A DNA stretch of 64,000 nucleotides from Madurella fahalii (GCA_029876055.1 CM056878.1:1116001-1180000); one strand, 5' to 3'. Numbered from the stretch's first letter, positions 35,961 through 46,615 are shown. The notes: generated by a model not told the origin, from the sequence alone. Program-made: numbers and translations.

Positions 35961-36985
35961 ATGGCGCCGATGCCATCTTGTAAGCCCTGCACCTCCAGCC
36001 GAAATCTGGGTTTGACAGTCCTGACATTCTATAGGGATCCTCAAGGCTCCGCGGGTGGTTCTCATCGTCGTGTTCCCGATCATTAACTTTATTCTGTATT
36101 GTAAGCTCCCGTTGTTTATGATGCCAACGCCGTCCAAGCCCTTAAAATACTGACTACATCAGTAATTCTTTCACTCGGATGCATCACCGACTCTCTCAGC
36201 GGCATCTCCCCGGTAGTGGCGATGTCAAATGAACTAGTCAACGTCGGCGGTTCACAAATCCGTGTCGACCTACGTGTCGGGTTCTGGGGTAAGCTCTGCC
36301 TCACTCATCATCCCAGCCCGCCGTCCTCCCACACATATAATCTAACCAAACCCGTTCTCAAGGCCTCTGCTTCGGCCCGGCTCCTGTGAACTGCACCAGC
36401 AGCGTCGCGGTCTTTCAAACCAAGCGCGAGGCCGAGATAGCCCGCGAGATTCCCGTCGACCGTGGCGGCGGCAACTTTGCCCTGGCAGGCCTCGCCCTCG
36501 GCCTGCAGTCCAGCTTTGTCGTCCTCAGCGGCATCCCCGTCCTCCTCCTCCTCTTCGCCTCCCTGGTTGCAAACATGGTACAGATCTACTTCAACGCAAA
36601 CGGGATGGGCGATAGGCACGCCCAGGCGGCGCTCTGGGCGCGGAGCCTCGACTGGGCGGCGGCTGCCGGGGTAGCGACCGGGTTCAGCGCGTACCAGTCG
36701 GTTGTGGCGGCCGCGTCGAGGCTTATACGGACCGTCTCTGGGACGCCGTTGACGGTAACTGCTGGGACGACTGCGTCGAATTTGTTCGCGGCGGTGGTGG
36801 GAACCACGGTTGCTGGCGCGTTGATCAACACTTTCTTGACGGCGGGCGATGCGGCGTTTGATGCGTACGTGGCGGCCAAGAAGAGAGAAGGGGCTGTAAA
36901 GGAGGTGAGGGCTGGGACTGGAAACGGAGATGGGTCGGCAAGGCTTAGTTTTAGGAGAAGACCTGCGTATGAGGCTTTCCCCTGA
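35961..36985 (+). CDS. Fig1-type four-transmembrane protein (Ca2+ regulator / membrane fusion family)
   Basis: Exons 35961..35979, 36035..36100, 36163..36288 and 36363..36985; 277 residues. Four hydrophobic segments: VVLIVVFPIINFILYLIL (crossing intron 2), LQSSFVVLSGIPVLLLLFAS, the weaker AAAAGVATGFSAYQSVVAAA, and LFAAVVGTTVAGALINTF. Between the first two lies GFWGLC followed by a second Cys (CFGPAPVNC), the G-hydrophobic-hydrophobic-G-x-C...C signature of the Fig1/claudin-like family. In yeast Fig1 acts in the low-affinity Ca2+ system and in mating-cell fusion. The tiny first exon (19 nt) encodes MAPMPS. All three donors are phase 1 and read GTAAGC, a regular pattern that supports the model. 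Confidence 0.72.
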
Positions 36986-37421
36986 GGTGTTCAGAGGCTC
37001 AGGGGGAGCTGATGAGCCTAAGTGATGTGGTGATATTAGAGTACTTAATGGCTCGTTCGAAGAATCAACTGGCATGATATACTACTAGATAGACTATGGA
37101 TGATACGGAAGTATCGAATATATTTCTAGGAGCTATCCTGTGCTTCATGATATCCGGTGTTAGATTCTCCAAGGAGCACTGGTTTAACCCTAACCCTCGT
37201 CATCCCCACCAACCATCCGGCATCCTTTTCCGTTTGCCCTGAACCCAACTAACAAACTTCGAGTGATACTTGCCAATGAGTGAAACCTAAAACTCGCCGA
37301 GTCTCCTTTGGATCAACCCTATATTTATTTTGGTTTACACGAATGATACCACGGTCTTTAGGGACGCCGTATTTTCCCCTTCGGAGCCATCCAGTCACCA
37401 GGTTCGTCGACCGAGTTGACG
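36986..37421. other. Intergenic region upstream of NCS2
   Basis: 436 bp between same-strand genes; no feature beyond ordinary AT-richer sequence. Confidence 0.55.
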
Positions 37422-38835
37422 ATGGAGTCAAAATCAGTGGCGAGGTCGGAGTCACTCACACGGCGCTGCGCAAAATGCCGTGCTCAAGAAGCGACACTTG
37501 ATAGCAGGTCACAGGCTGTCTGCAAGTTAGTTGACGCATTTTTGATTCACCTCCATGCCACTCCATACAACAACTAATTCCGGTCACAGAGACTGCTTCA
37601 TGAATTTCATCGCCACGAAATGCATTAAGCAAATCGCTATCTTGGGCAAGGAGACCCGTCCACCGCCGTCCACGTCTGGCGGTCCGCCGACGGGCACCCG
37701 CCGTTACCTTCTCGGTCTCTCCTTAGGCGTCTCTTCCACCGTCCTCCTGCATCTCCTCAACGGTAATATCGAGTTCCAGCTCGGCAAGGGCCGTAACGCC
37801 CCTTTTGAGCTTGTGGTCGTCCACGTCGACACCTCCAACCTTTCCTCGGAGCAGAATCAACCACACGATCAACCCTCCGCCGCAGCCGCCGCCCTCGACG
37901 CCTACCGGCAGCGCTACCCACGCTTCACCTTCCACTGCGTCCCGCTCTCCTCCATCTTCGACCCTAGTACACCTACTCCTATCGACTGGTCCTCCCTTAT
38001 CTTTGGCCTTTCACTCCCTAAATTCCAATCAACTTCAAATCCTCAACAAAGTCTCCACTCCCTCCTCACCTCCCTCCCCCGGACCGCCGCCGCACACGCC
38101 GACATCCTCCGCCTCCTCACCCGCCACATCCTAGTCTCCCAATCCCACCTCCACAACTGCCAAGCCCTGCTCCTAGGGCACAGCACCACCGCTCTAGCCG
38201 AGCTGACGCTCGCCGAGACGGCCAAAGGACGCGGCTTCTCCCTGCCGTGGCTGATCAACGACGGGCCCAGCCCCATCGATGCCATCATCACCTCCCCCAA
38301 TAACAACACCAACCACACCACCACCAACAGCAACAGCAGCAACAATAGCAGCAGCGAGCACAACAGCAATGGCACCACCAACACCAGCGGCAAGACGAGC
38401 GGGTTACTCGTCTACCACCCGCTCCGCGACGCGCTGCGGGCCGAGCTGCGCACCTACGCCGCGCTCGCATCGCTCGCCGTGCCCGCGGACGCCGACCTGG
38501 CCGGTCCGGCAACGGCTGCCACCTCAGCAACGGGGGGGAAGACGGCGGTAGTCTCGCACAAGGACCTGAGCATCGAGCAGGTCATGGCGAATTACTTTGC
38601 CGAGGTGGAGACGAATTACCCCTCCGTCGTAGCCAACGTTGCGAGGACGACCGGCAAGCTTGTGAGGATTGGGCTGGAGGAGGGAGGTGAAGGAGGGGAG
38701 AGATGTGGGCTGTGCAGGATGCCGCTCGACGAGGCCGGGGACGAGCGGTGGCGGGGGGAGTTGGGGGAGGGGATTGAGACGCAGGGGGATGGTGGGAAGT
38801 TGTGCTATGGGTGCGAGAGGTCTACTGTTAGGTAG
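37422..38835 (+). CDS. NCS2: Cytoplasmic tRNA 2-thiolation protein 2
   Basis: Partner of Ncs6/Ctu1 in 2-thiolation of the wobble uridine in cytosolic tRNAs for Lys, Glu and Gln. Exons 37422..37525 and 37590..38835; 449 residues. The short first exon supplies RRCAKCRAQEA and VC, joined in phase to KDCFMNFIATKCIK, giving the N-terminal CxxC...CxxC zinc site of the family. The PP-loop site is degenerate (LGLSLGVSSTVLLHLL), as expected for this non-catalytic subunit. Later blocks are LLLGHSTTALAELTLAETAKGRG, LLVYHPLRDALRAEL and SIEQVMANYFAEVE. The C-terminus has a second CxxC pair (CGLC...CYGC). An Asn/Thr/Ser-rich insert of about 35 residues (NNNTNHTTTNSNSSNNSSS) interrupts the middle. Confidence 0.9.
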
Positions 38836-39104
38836 GAGCGGGTAGAGGCGGAATGAATTCGATGCGCGGTTGACGCGATCGTGTCTTGTTGATTCAATTT
38901 TCGGGTGTTTCAGATGTAAAAGGGGCGCTATCCTGCCACTACCCCATCCACCCATCCATCCATCCATCCCCACCCGCTGTCTAATAATGGTCTGTGGTAC
39001 ACAGGCCTGGTATAAACGCAAAGGAAAGAGATGCCCCGAGCCCCGAGCCCCGATGCGGGATTTATACCCAATAAACGCCAAATTATATAATGTCGGTAAA
39101 TGCT

Positions 39105-40170
39105 TTATACTGTCTTTAAAGCAGCGCTGGGCAAGAGACGATCCTCCAGCTTCCTGACAAGCTTGTTGGTCTGCTCGGCCAGACTGAGCGTCAGGATTGT
39201 ATGTGGTAGGATCCTGGCGAGATGAGGGATGACGCCCTTGTAGATGGCAAAAAAGCCCTCTGTCCGGATCGTCTTTGCCAGGCAGTCAAAGACGCCCTTA
39301 TAAAGGTTGCCGTTTTGGTTGTAGAGGCGGGACATGATGGTATCTACGTAGGAGTTAGCCAACGTTGCGAGGATACGTGTGTCGCGACGACTTACCAGGG
39401 GGGTGCATAACGACGCAAACCACAAAGCCGCTGGCCGTACTGCTGGCGAGATGGAGAGCGGGTCCCTCCTCCATACCCAAATGGCGCATCAATCGCCGCT
39501 TCGCAAAGAAGTATGTCGGTAATTGCACGGAACTCCCGAAACCGGTCCGGATCATGGCCGCGCCGACGCCGCGGTAGAGCCCCCGAACCCCCTCCGCCCC
39601 ATGAATTTGCCTCAGACCATCCCAAGCGTTGCGGTACTGGTGTTGCGTGCCCACGGGCAGGAAGGGCGAGTAGCTCTGCAGACGTGTCTTGACCAGGAAG
39701 AAAGGACTGCCGGCGGCGGCGCCCATGATGCCCGACGCCGCGCCGCAAAACATGTTGATGCCCAGACTTTGCGTATTACCGTCCTTGAAAATGAGCGTCG
39801 ACAGCGTGTTGCGCATGGGCTCGTAGAAGCCCAGCCGGCAGCCGTTCAAGAGCACCTGGTAGATGTAGGCGCATCCGATGCCGCGGTAGATGCCGCGCAG
39901 CCCCTCGTTCCTGACAATGACGGACACGCCGTGGATCGGGCCGCGGTAGTGATGCGGCTGGTGGCCTTTGTCCTGGAGCTCGCCCTGCAATTGCATGCGG
40001 ATCTTGACCGTCTCGAACGGATGCGTCGCCGTCACGGCGCCGCAGGCCGCGATGCCGCCCGCGATGAAGGCGCTTGTGGGATAAAAGACATGTTAGAGTC
40101 TCTCTGCCACAAGCGCCGTTTGGATGTGCCGGCGGGGCGAAGATGGTACCTACCCAACTGTTGTCGACAT
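39105..40170 (-). CDS. OAC1: Mitochondrial oxaloacetate/sulfate carrier
   Basis: Inner-membrane SLC25 carrier moving oxaloacetate, sulfate and related anions. Minus-strand exons 40170..40154, 40072..39396 and 39343..39105; 310 residues, the normal length. Three carrier repeats: HPFETVKIRMQLQGE, then GSPFFLVKTRLQSYSPF, then HPPDTIMSRLYNQNG. The second repeat lacks the acidic residue of Px(D/E)xx(K/R), as in yeast Oac1 (GSPLFLVKTRLQS). Other Oac1 hallmarks are AYIYQVLLNGCRLGFYEPMR, RTGFGSSVQLPTY and GPALHLASSTASG. The start is the 17-nt exon MSTTVG, placed by phase. Introns are 81 and 52 nt. The gene converges on NCS2, with under 270 bp between stop codons. Confidence 0.94.
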
Positions 40171-41642
40171 TGTGCCGGGTGTCGAGCTTCTGTGCGATGC
40201 GCTGCTGAGGATCGGCCCGGCGCAGAGAGTGTTGCGGCTAGAGCCGATGTCTTAAACCGGTGTCGGAGGGAAGATGTTAGTCGGAGGCTCTAACCGTCAA
40301 CTCTCTCGGCGCATGGGCATCAGAGATAAAACGAACCGAGTCGAAAGGAAATTGTCGGTGAAAGGTGAGCGATGCCAACTGCCAAAGGCCGCTTGTATCC
40401 GATTAATCATTCGCGCTGTTTCGGCTTCGTTGCTGTAATCCATGTGTTGCCTGTCGAGGCTTCCGTTTTCGGAGCGCGGCATCCGCCAATCACAGTTCAG
40501 CGCACGGACCCAAATTTTGTCCCTATTCCTGGATCGCGAGGTCAACAACTTCTGACGATAAATACTTTTATGCCCTCAGTCCCTCTGCCAAGATTCTGCC
40601 TTTCATCCCGCTCCCTTTCGTTTCCTCTGATTTCGAGTATCCTAACCAATGGCAAAACCTGACTCTTACAGATCACCGACGGTACGATGGTGCGGCCTCG
40701 ATCAGTAGAACACCATCTCTGGGACGGAACGGTGTGCCTCGGCCGTGCCAGATTGGAACACCGAGGAGTTATCGAGAGGGGGAGAGTCTTGGCAGGCCGC
40801 CGACCTTGAGCGAGGTTGGCGCTTTTGGTCACTTGCTTCGGTTCAGTAGATCTGGGTGCCAGGCAACGCCGGTCTACCCCGGGGGAACCAGTTCCTCACG
40901 CTGCTTCCTTGACGGGTAGGCCCTGGGAAAGTCAATGAGAGGAAAGGGGAGGAGGTTTGCCTCGACCACGTTGTCAAACCCAGAATGATGACCAGGGATG
41001 AGATCCGGGGGACTCGGGCACCGTGCTGAGGGAAATAGTGCCTCAACATGTATCACTCGGCGCTTAGGGGAATCACACCCCCCAAGGAAAGGGAACAGAT
41101 ATATTTGGCGAGACGAATGATTTAAGAGCTTATTGGCAGTGAAGCCGATCTGCCTTGGGATCAATTGCACCTGTTGGCAGGGATCAGGCACTCTTGGCCT
41201 CGAATAGAAAGTCACCCTTGGAACGCGATCCAGCCAGGACCTCAACTGTAGCCGTGTCACATCTCGTCTGTTGGCTCGGACAGTCTGTCCTCGGCTTATT
41301 TTTGGCTTCACAGCGCAGCTATTGGCATAAACCCTTTGGGAGACCGCTTCCACTTGTCAGAGGCTTCATGCAAACTTTGTCCAAAGACCGGAGGTCAGAA
41401 CCCCCCGGACGATATATTATCCCTCTGCGGCCGGGCCTGGTTGACCATGTAGGCTGTCTTGGGAAGTGAGGGCGGTTAGCTTTTGCTTTCCCAGGAAAGT
41501 GAAATAGGTGGCCTTGCCATGCCAGTTGTTTCCTCACCTCCTCTCTACACCAAACACGTGTGCTTCTTTAAGACAACGACCCTAACGAACCTTAGGCTCT
41601 CACGTCACTCGTCAACACTAATGTCCCATTACATTCACCAGC
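40171..41642. other. Upstream region of OAC1
   Basis: 1.47 kb between divergent starts. A 160-codon minus-strand frame at 40874-41353 has no motif or splice support. No gene called. Confidence 0.5.
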
Positions 41643-42668
41643 ATGGGCGATTTCCAGAGCTGTCCTGCCATCTCAGGAGGGGCTTCTAATGTACGTTGCA
41701 AGGTATATTCTTGGGATACGTCTAACACTGTGTAGTCTCTTCTTTTATTCGACGAATTTGTTCGTTCGCTTTCAGATCTTGAAGACATTCCAAACAATCA
41801 CAGGTTAGTTGGAAAACACACTCCTCGGTTCCTGGCTAACTGTGATATAGTTCAAACAAACTGTCTGTGTTTTCTGTGCGAAAGCGTGGGGGGTTGCTAA
41901 CGCCCTGGCCCTCGAAATTCTCAATGCTGGCGCACGCTCCTCTCGCAAGCCGCAAGCTGGAGGGGTGTTAATCTGTCCCGAGTCAGGATGGCGTAGTAAA
42001 TTCAGGGATATTTGCGCTAAAATTCCAAAACAGCACTAGCAAGGACGACGGGAGATCAGATCTGGTTTAATCGGCATCACATCTAGCACAGAAGAAAAAG
42101 ACGGCCGATACCGCCTACCATGATACGCGCCCAAGTTGGAGGTCTCTCCGAACAGAAGAGACGGCGCTCGACGTTTCGGGAGGACCAGAAAACATCTCTA
42201 CCAGTTCAAGTGCGCTAGTAACTGGTCAGCAGAGTGGGCAGACTGGCGAAGTTGATCTCCTCGATTTTTTCAGAACCTGGACCAGGCAGACCTTTAGACC
42301 TGCTTCCACCTTCAGATCTCTCCGACTCGCTCCTTGGTGAACTCCCAGGCTTCGAGAATCCCCACCATTAGCCAACGGCCCTCGACGCATCGAACGCCTG
42401 TGTGCAAGCCTCTGCCTCTGAAATTGGCACTCAGCCGGGTCCTGATTCGGCTCCATGGCCAGATCCTGAGAAAGTTGGCCAAGCTCCGGAAGAGCAGAAG
42501 TCACTTATCTGCGCCGGACTTGTAATTGCTATGGGCGAGCATCAAGTGACAAAACCTTCTAGAACCGCCCCAACAACACCCGAGCCAGATGCCACAGAGT
42601 TTGGATCACAGCACTTATGCGGGCTTGCGCTGCTTTTTGCATCATATCCAAGGAAAAGGAAGGTTTAA
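41643..42668 (+). pseudogene. Hidden or decaying spliced gene, function unknown
   Basis: Coding-like blocks linked by intron motifs: ATG at 41643 opening MGDFQSCPAISGGASN, a 45-nt intron 41691-41735 (GTACGT, TCTAAC, TGTAG), block SLLLFDEFVRSLSDLED, a 47-nt intron 41804-41850 (GTTAGT, GCTAACT, ATAG), block 41851-41995 (AKAWGVANALALEILNAG), a probable intron to 42086, block 42087-42209 (TADTAYHDTRPSWRSLRTEE), a probable intron to 42273, then PLDLLPPSDLSDSLLGELPG up to a TAG at 42369-42371. The same frame stays open for 99 codons after the TAG, to 42668. The second and third blocks do not join in phase using GTTAGT; an alternative GTTCGT donor at 41760 restores phase. Either a short real gene ends at 42371, or this is a decayed longer gene. 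No family recognised. Confidence 0.35.
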
Positions 42669-43084
42669 TTTAGGATATTTGGGGGGATGAATTTGAAAGG
42701 ATAAACCAACTCTCAACAGTGTACTCCACATCGTCCAAGCCAAACTATTCCAAGGTACACAAATGAGATTCACCGACAATTTCCTTTCTTCAAACGCCTC
42801 CGCTCATTGAGCCTTATCAGGCCATGTAGTGATAATTCTGCATCGATAAAGAACCTTCAAATCCTTGCCGCGCTTAGCCAGCTTTGAACCTAAGTGCGAT
42901 ACAGTGGTATGTTCGGAATCTCCCTGCTCATGACGACAATGCGGCGGATTTTTACCAGCTGGCAGATAGGCATGCATCTTGAATATCCTGCTGCCAGCTC
43001 TGTCGTCCGACATAGATTTGCCAATGCAGGCTTCCTTGCTTGCGGAAGTAGATTTCGCATCCATAATGACCTCTTTGCCCTGTA
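42669..43084. other. Space between two hidden genes
   Basis: An 87-codon minus-strand frame (42804-43064) starts 20 bp after the stop of the secreted-protein gene. It could be a missed extension or chance; nothing else seen. Confidence 0.35.
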
Positions 43085-43508
43085 CTAGTGCTTGGCGCGT
43101 CCGTGTCTATCTCCGCTGACATCTGGCACTCCTTTTACCCAATTGCCGCCGCCGTCCTGGACCATCTTCTCGACCACAACGGTCCTTTGCACAGCCCCGC
43201 CTCGGTTAGCCGCTGCGAAGTCAGTCACCATAGGTTCTGCATTTTCCAAGCAGTAGTTTATCATGTCGATCGTGACGCCTTCACAGACATGCTCCGAACG
43301 GCTTCCCTTGAAGCAGTCATCTGCTTCCGTCTTAATCTGGGCAGCCGCATCGTCTTCATTATCGACATTGACATTCTTGCTGCTCTATAACAGTGTTAAT
43401 ATTAATTTATGCAGGGTGCTCAAGAGAACGAGCACAACTTACGGACATCGTCACACTGCCAAAGAAAATCGTTATGATAGTAGCTTTTCTTCGGAACGTA
43501 GACAGCAT
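43085..43508 (-). CDS. Small secreted cysteine-containing protein (effector-like), two exons
   Basis: Model: exon 1 43508..43443, exon 2 43384..43085, 121 residues. Exon 1 encodes MLSTFRRKATIITIFFGSVT: a basic n-region (RRK) and a hydrophobic core, i.e. a plausible signal peptide. The 58-nt intron has a strong GTAAGT donor, AT-rich interior, TTAACAC branch-like site and TTATAG acceptor, and joins in phase 0. The mature part is acidic to neutral (SSKNVNVDNEDDAAAQIKTE), with three Cys in DDCFKGSRSEHVCEG and MINYCLENAEP, then VVVEKMVQDGGGNWVKGVPD, ending GRAKH. Exon 2 is free of stops over 99 codons. The opposite strand is also open over 303 bp, but lacks a matching signal peptide or splice context. 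No family recognised. A role in host or microbe interaction is inference from size and secretion only. Confidence 0.58.
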
Positions 43509-44494
43509 CAAAAGAACTCCGCGGTGATCCTCGATGAACCCCGTAATGGACAAGGCCGCCGTCGATAATAGTAAGGCAGCTTCCCCGGACTGCGGGAGGG
43601 AAAACTACACAACCGGAGCCCCGGATAGGTTTATTCCCATCCCATGTGTCGTACACGGATGGACACAAGGGTTGTGCACAAGGGTGCTAGAAACAGGGCG
43701 ACCTGTGGTCGGGCCTGATAGCGGTTCTGTAACCTATCATGTATTTTCGCTAGCCGCCAGAACTTCAACGAGTTTCCTGCGGCCCCAGGCATATTAGCTG
43801 CGGATAGACAGCAAGATAGGGGAGTTTGATGGGCTATTACTAATAAAAAGGCCGTAAAGAGAGCTATCTAACGGTATCAATATCATCTATCCTACTTAAT
43901 ATATTTTATTTTGCTGTGACATGAGGGCTGATTTTGTTCGCAACGGCCTCCGACCTGCCGGCGTGAGTTTTGTCAATGCCATTTGATTGGCTTGTTGAAG
44001 TGGGCCTACAAAAGTGGGTCAACAGGTACAAGCGATACCTCACGCCCAGTAGGTCTGAGCATTTGAGACTAGCAGACACGTGAGAGGGCAAGTAAAGGCT
44101 CCAGATGCCCCAAAATCGCTTTACTTGGACGAAAACCTCAGAAACCGCGTTTTTAGGCCGCTTTGCTCAGTATCTACAGATTCAACTATCCTGCCAGATT
44201 AGCGGTCTGGTCTGGCAAAGGGGGGGTTGGGGGGAGCCCGAAAAAGTGGGGCTGCCGTGGTGTTTGCAAGGCACAGCCCTGCGCCAGCCTTTGCGCCCGC
44301 CTACGTCCTCGCTGATGAGTCCCGCGCAGTCGCTTCGCAGCCTTGAGAGGGTCGAAAGGAGAATGGCGGAATTGTGTCGACTGTCGGGGGTTCTCAAGCG
44401 CCAGCTCTCGGAATGTCGGTCGATCTGGAACGCAAAGGCGAGCGATCGTGGACTGCTGTGCGCAACAGACGAGCGTCTTCGATGAGCTAGGCAA
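43509..44494. other. Intergenic region between secreted-protein and orphan genes
   Basis: 986 bp. 43840-43917 is AT-rich. At 44105-44485 a frame in register with the downstream orphan ORF is open and ends in TGA 9 bp before its ATG. No separate gene is called. Confidence 0.45.
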
Positions 44495-46615
44495 ATGCAG
44501 GCCCTGATACATAAATCCAGGTGGCAGCAACAACTTCGAGAATCGTCGGCTGTCAAGCGGCTCCGCAATCGCCAGATTGAACAATTCCCTCTCACTCAAC
44601 TGCAGGGACTCACCAATGGCTTCATCCAAGCGGCGACGTCGTCACGCTGGTCCCTCGGTCGGACTCAACGCACGATAACCCCCTTCTCAGTCGACTGCGA
44701 TCAGCTCTTTGATCATGAGCTCTTGGGTTTGGGGCAGGGAGCTGATTCGCAGCTTGGAATTGTCCATGCTGGTGTGCTCGCCTGTATTCACCTCCTGTCA
44801 ACTACCAGTGCCATCGCTCAACTCAGCTCTCTCATGCCCGATTTCACGGGAGGCAACTCGGTCTGGGACGAGCTGTTCGACGAGAAAGTAGCGCTCTATC
44901 TCCAATGCCTGATTATCGCCCACCACGCCCGTCCTCATCTTTACTCGTCACAAGAAGCCCTGGCCTCGAAGCAGCTTTTGCGGATTGCAATGGCTGGGCC
45001 CAACCCGAGCAGCTTTCCAACGATATCACTTGCCAAATTGTTCGGAACCGTAGGCCCTGATGCTGGATACACCGAGGTGCTTCCCGACAACTTCATCGGG
45101 GCGGTGCTTGACCGAGCGAGATTCGAGAACACGATCGGGAAGGAGCTCGACCGCTTGAGGGCTGGGCGTCGGTGGTATGAAGCCTACGCGCTCGTCAAGG
45201 CCCTCAACCCGCTGCTAAATCAAGAGCAGCGACATCAACGAGACAGGGCGAGTGCTCTCATGCAGAAGTTCATCCCATACTATACCTTCTGGGCAGCGTG
45301 GAAACCGAGCCGGACACGCGTTGAGCTATGGAAGGATCGCATCCCATCGACACATTGGTCAGATCTTGCCCCCATCTTTGACCTCGAGGGCCCGGATGTC
45401 ACAGGTCAACAGTGCCATACCCTACGCGAGTCACCCAGATACCCCGTCACCAATCCGCCCGGATTCATCCGTCTTTGCGCCGAACCCCCAGTGCTTGTAC
45501 GGGTTCTGGAGCTCCTCGACATCGCCGCATCAGTGGGACCGCACTCGATCGATTTGCTCATCCACAAGTGCATCAAGGGCGGCCCGCCGACGCCTGCGGC
45601 CCTTGCCCAGCTTACACCGGTGCTAGAGGCAGCCCGGGGTTGGGGCGAGGGTGACTGGATATCCAAGGTCGTGAAGGATTACCTCGCGGGCTTGAACGCA
45701 TTACCAGATATGCGCCTGCCCTCCCTCAGCCAAGCCCTCACAGTCATGACCTGTATGCCAAAACTCCAAGCTACCTTCGGTACCGATCTCGACATCAAGC
45801 GTACCGCTGTTGATTCTCTCTCGTTCGCCCAGTCTAGGTTCTGCGACTCCCTTGAGGGCTTCACCCCCAACGAGGCCCTCGCCTACGGCATTGTTGCCCT
45901 CGGTCACGCCATGCTCGAGGCAGTCTGGTTGCACCCAGAATGGCATCCTTGGTACCTCGCTACGCTCAGGCAAATTCCCTCTCACGGAGAGGTAGAAGCA
46001 ACCTTGCGCGAGCTCCGTACTGCCATCACGCAGAACAACACGTCTACACGCGAAGCCCTGATTGACCACCTCGGTACAAAGCTAGGAAACCGCTCCCGTC
46101 GCAATACCCAATCCGTCCTCGTCCCAGACACAAACCTTGTTCTCCTCCTCTCACAGGATCAAGTCTGGTACGAGCCCCTGGACCCCGACCGTGCCCGCCT
46201 TCGCGAGTTTATAAGAACCATGCCGGGGGTGTCTCCAACCCTGGCAACTACCTGCGTCAAACGCTCACGAGAAGAAGACAGCACCTTCATCCACGCTCTC
46301 GACGGTATCCTCCTCGGATACACGGACACGGTCTGCGTCAATCTCGCCAACTTTCTCGGCGCACGCACCAAGCACGCCCGCTTCCAGGTCGACGAGTGCT
46401 GGAAGGCTCTGCTCCTACACATGATGCGGCAGCGACCGCCTGGAATGCTACAGCGCGCGGCGGCTCCCATGGATCTGGCCAAGTGGCTAGCATGGGAGGC
46501 GGATATGCGTAGGTTGTTTGGTGGTGGGCATATGGATCCTCAAGGCCAGATGGGTTTTACGGCAGAGAAGGTACGTGAGATTACACGGGTCAAGACGGAA
46601 AATGTAGTAGGATGA
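44495..46615 (+). CDS. Orphan 706-residue protein
   Basis: Single exon; no family recognised. Mostly alpha-helical composition with regular hydrophobic spacing, for example VALYLQCLIIAHHARPHLYS, FIGAVLDRARFENTIGKELD, VLVRVLELLDIAASVGPHSI and GIVALGHAMLEAVWLHPEWH, which suggests a helical-repeat or solenoid-like fold. The basic start (HKSRWQQQLRESSAVKRLRN) may not be authentic: an in-frame TGA lies 9 bp upstream of this ATG and the same frame is open for 126 codons before that, so a missed intron or a later start (for example MPDFTGGNSVWDELF at 44834) is possible. The C-terminus has RRLFGGGHMDPQGQMGFTAE and ends NVVG. No signal peptide, membrane segment or catalytic motif seen. Confidence 0.7.
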   Translation: MQALIHKSRWQQQLRESSAVKRLRNRQIEQFPLTQLQGLTNGFIQAATSSRWSLGRTQRTITPFSVDCDQLFDHELLGLGQGADSQLGIVHAGVLACIHLLSTTSAIAQLSSLMPDFTGGNSVWDELFDEKVALYLQCLIIAHHARPHLYSSQEALASKQLLRIAMAGPNPSSFPTISLAKLFGTVGPDAGYTEVLPDNFIGAVLDRARFENTIGKELDRLRAGRRWYEAYALVKALNPLLNQEQRHQRDRASALMQKFIPYYTFWAAWKPSRTRVELWKDRIPSTHWSDLAPIFDLEGPDVTGQQCHTLRESPRYPVTNPPGFIRLCAEPPVLVRVLELLDIAASVGPHSIDLLIHKCIKGGPPTPAALAQLTPVLEAARGWGEGDWISKVVKDYLAGLNALPDMRLPSLSQALTVMTCMPKLQATFGTDLDIKRTAVDSLSFAQSRFCDSLEGFTPNEALAYGIVALGHAMLEAVWLHPEWHPWYLATLRQIPSHGEVEATLRELRTAITQNNTSTREALIDHLGTKLGNRSRRNTQSVLVPDTNLVLLLSQDQVWYEPLDPDRARLREFIRTMPGVSPTLATTCVKRSREEDSTFIHALDGILLGYTDTVCVNLANFLGARTKHARFQVDECWKALLLHMMRQRPPGMLQRAAAPMDLAKWLAWEADMRRLFGGGHMDPQGQMGFTAEKVREITRVKTENVVG

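Noticed and set aside
40874..41353. 160-codon minus-strand frame in the OAC1 upstream region
   Set aside because: No signal, domain, splice signals or partner exon; could be chance in GC-rich DNA.
43088..43390. Plus-strand frame opposite the secreted-protein exon
   Set aside because: Open in mirror register, but without start context, signal peptide or splice sites matching the minus-strand evidence.
44186..44629. 148-codon minus-strand frame (MDEAIGESLQLSEREL start)
   Set aside because: Overlaps the 5' end of the orphan gene; composition becomes Arg/Gln/Pro-rich and no splice or motif support was found.
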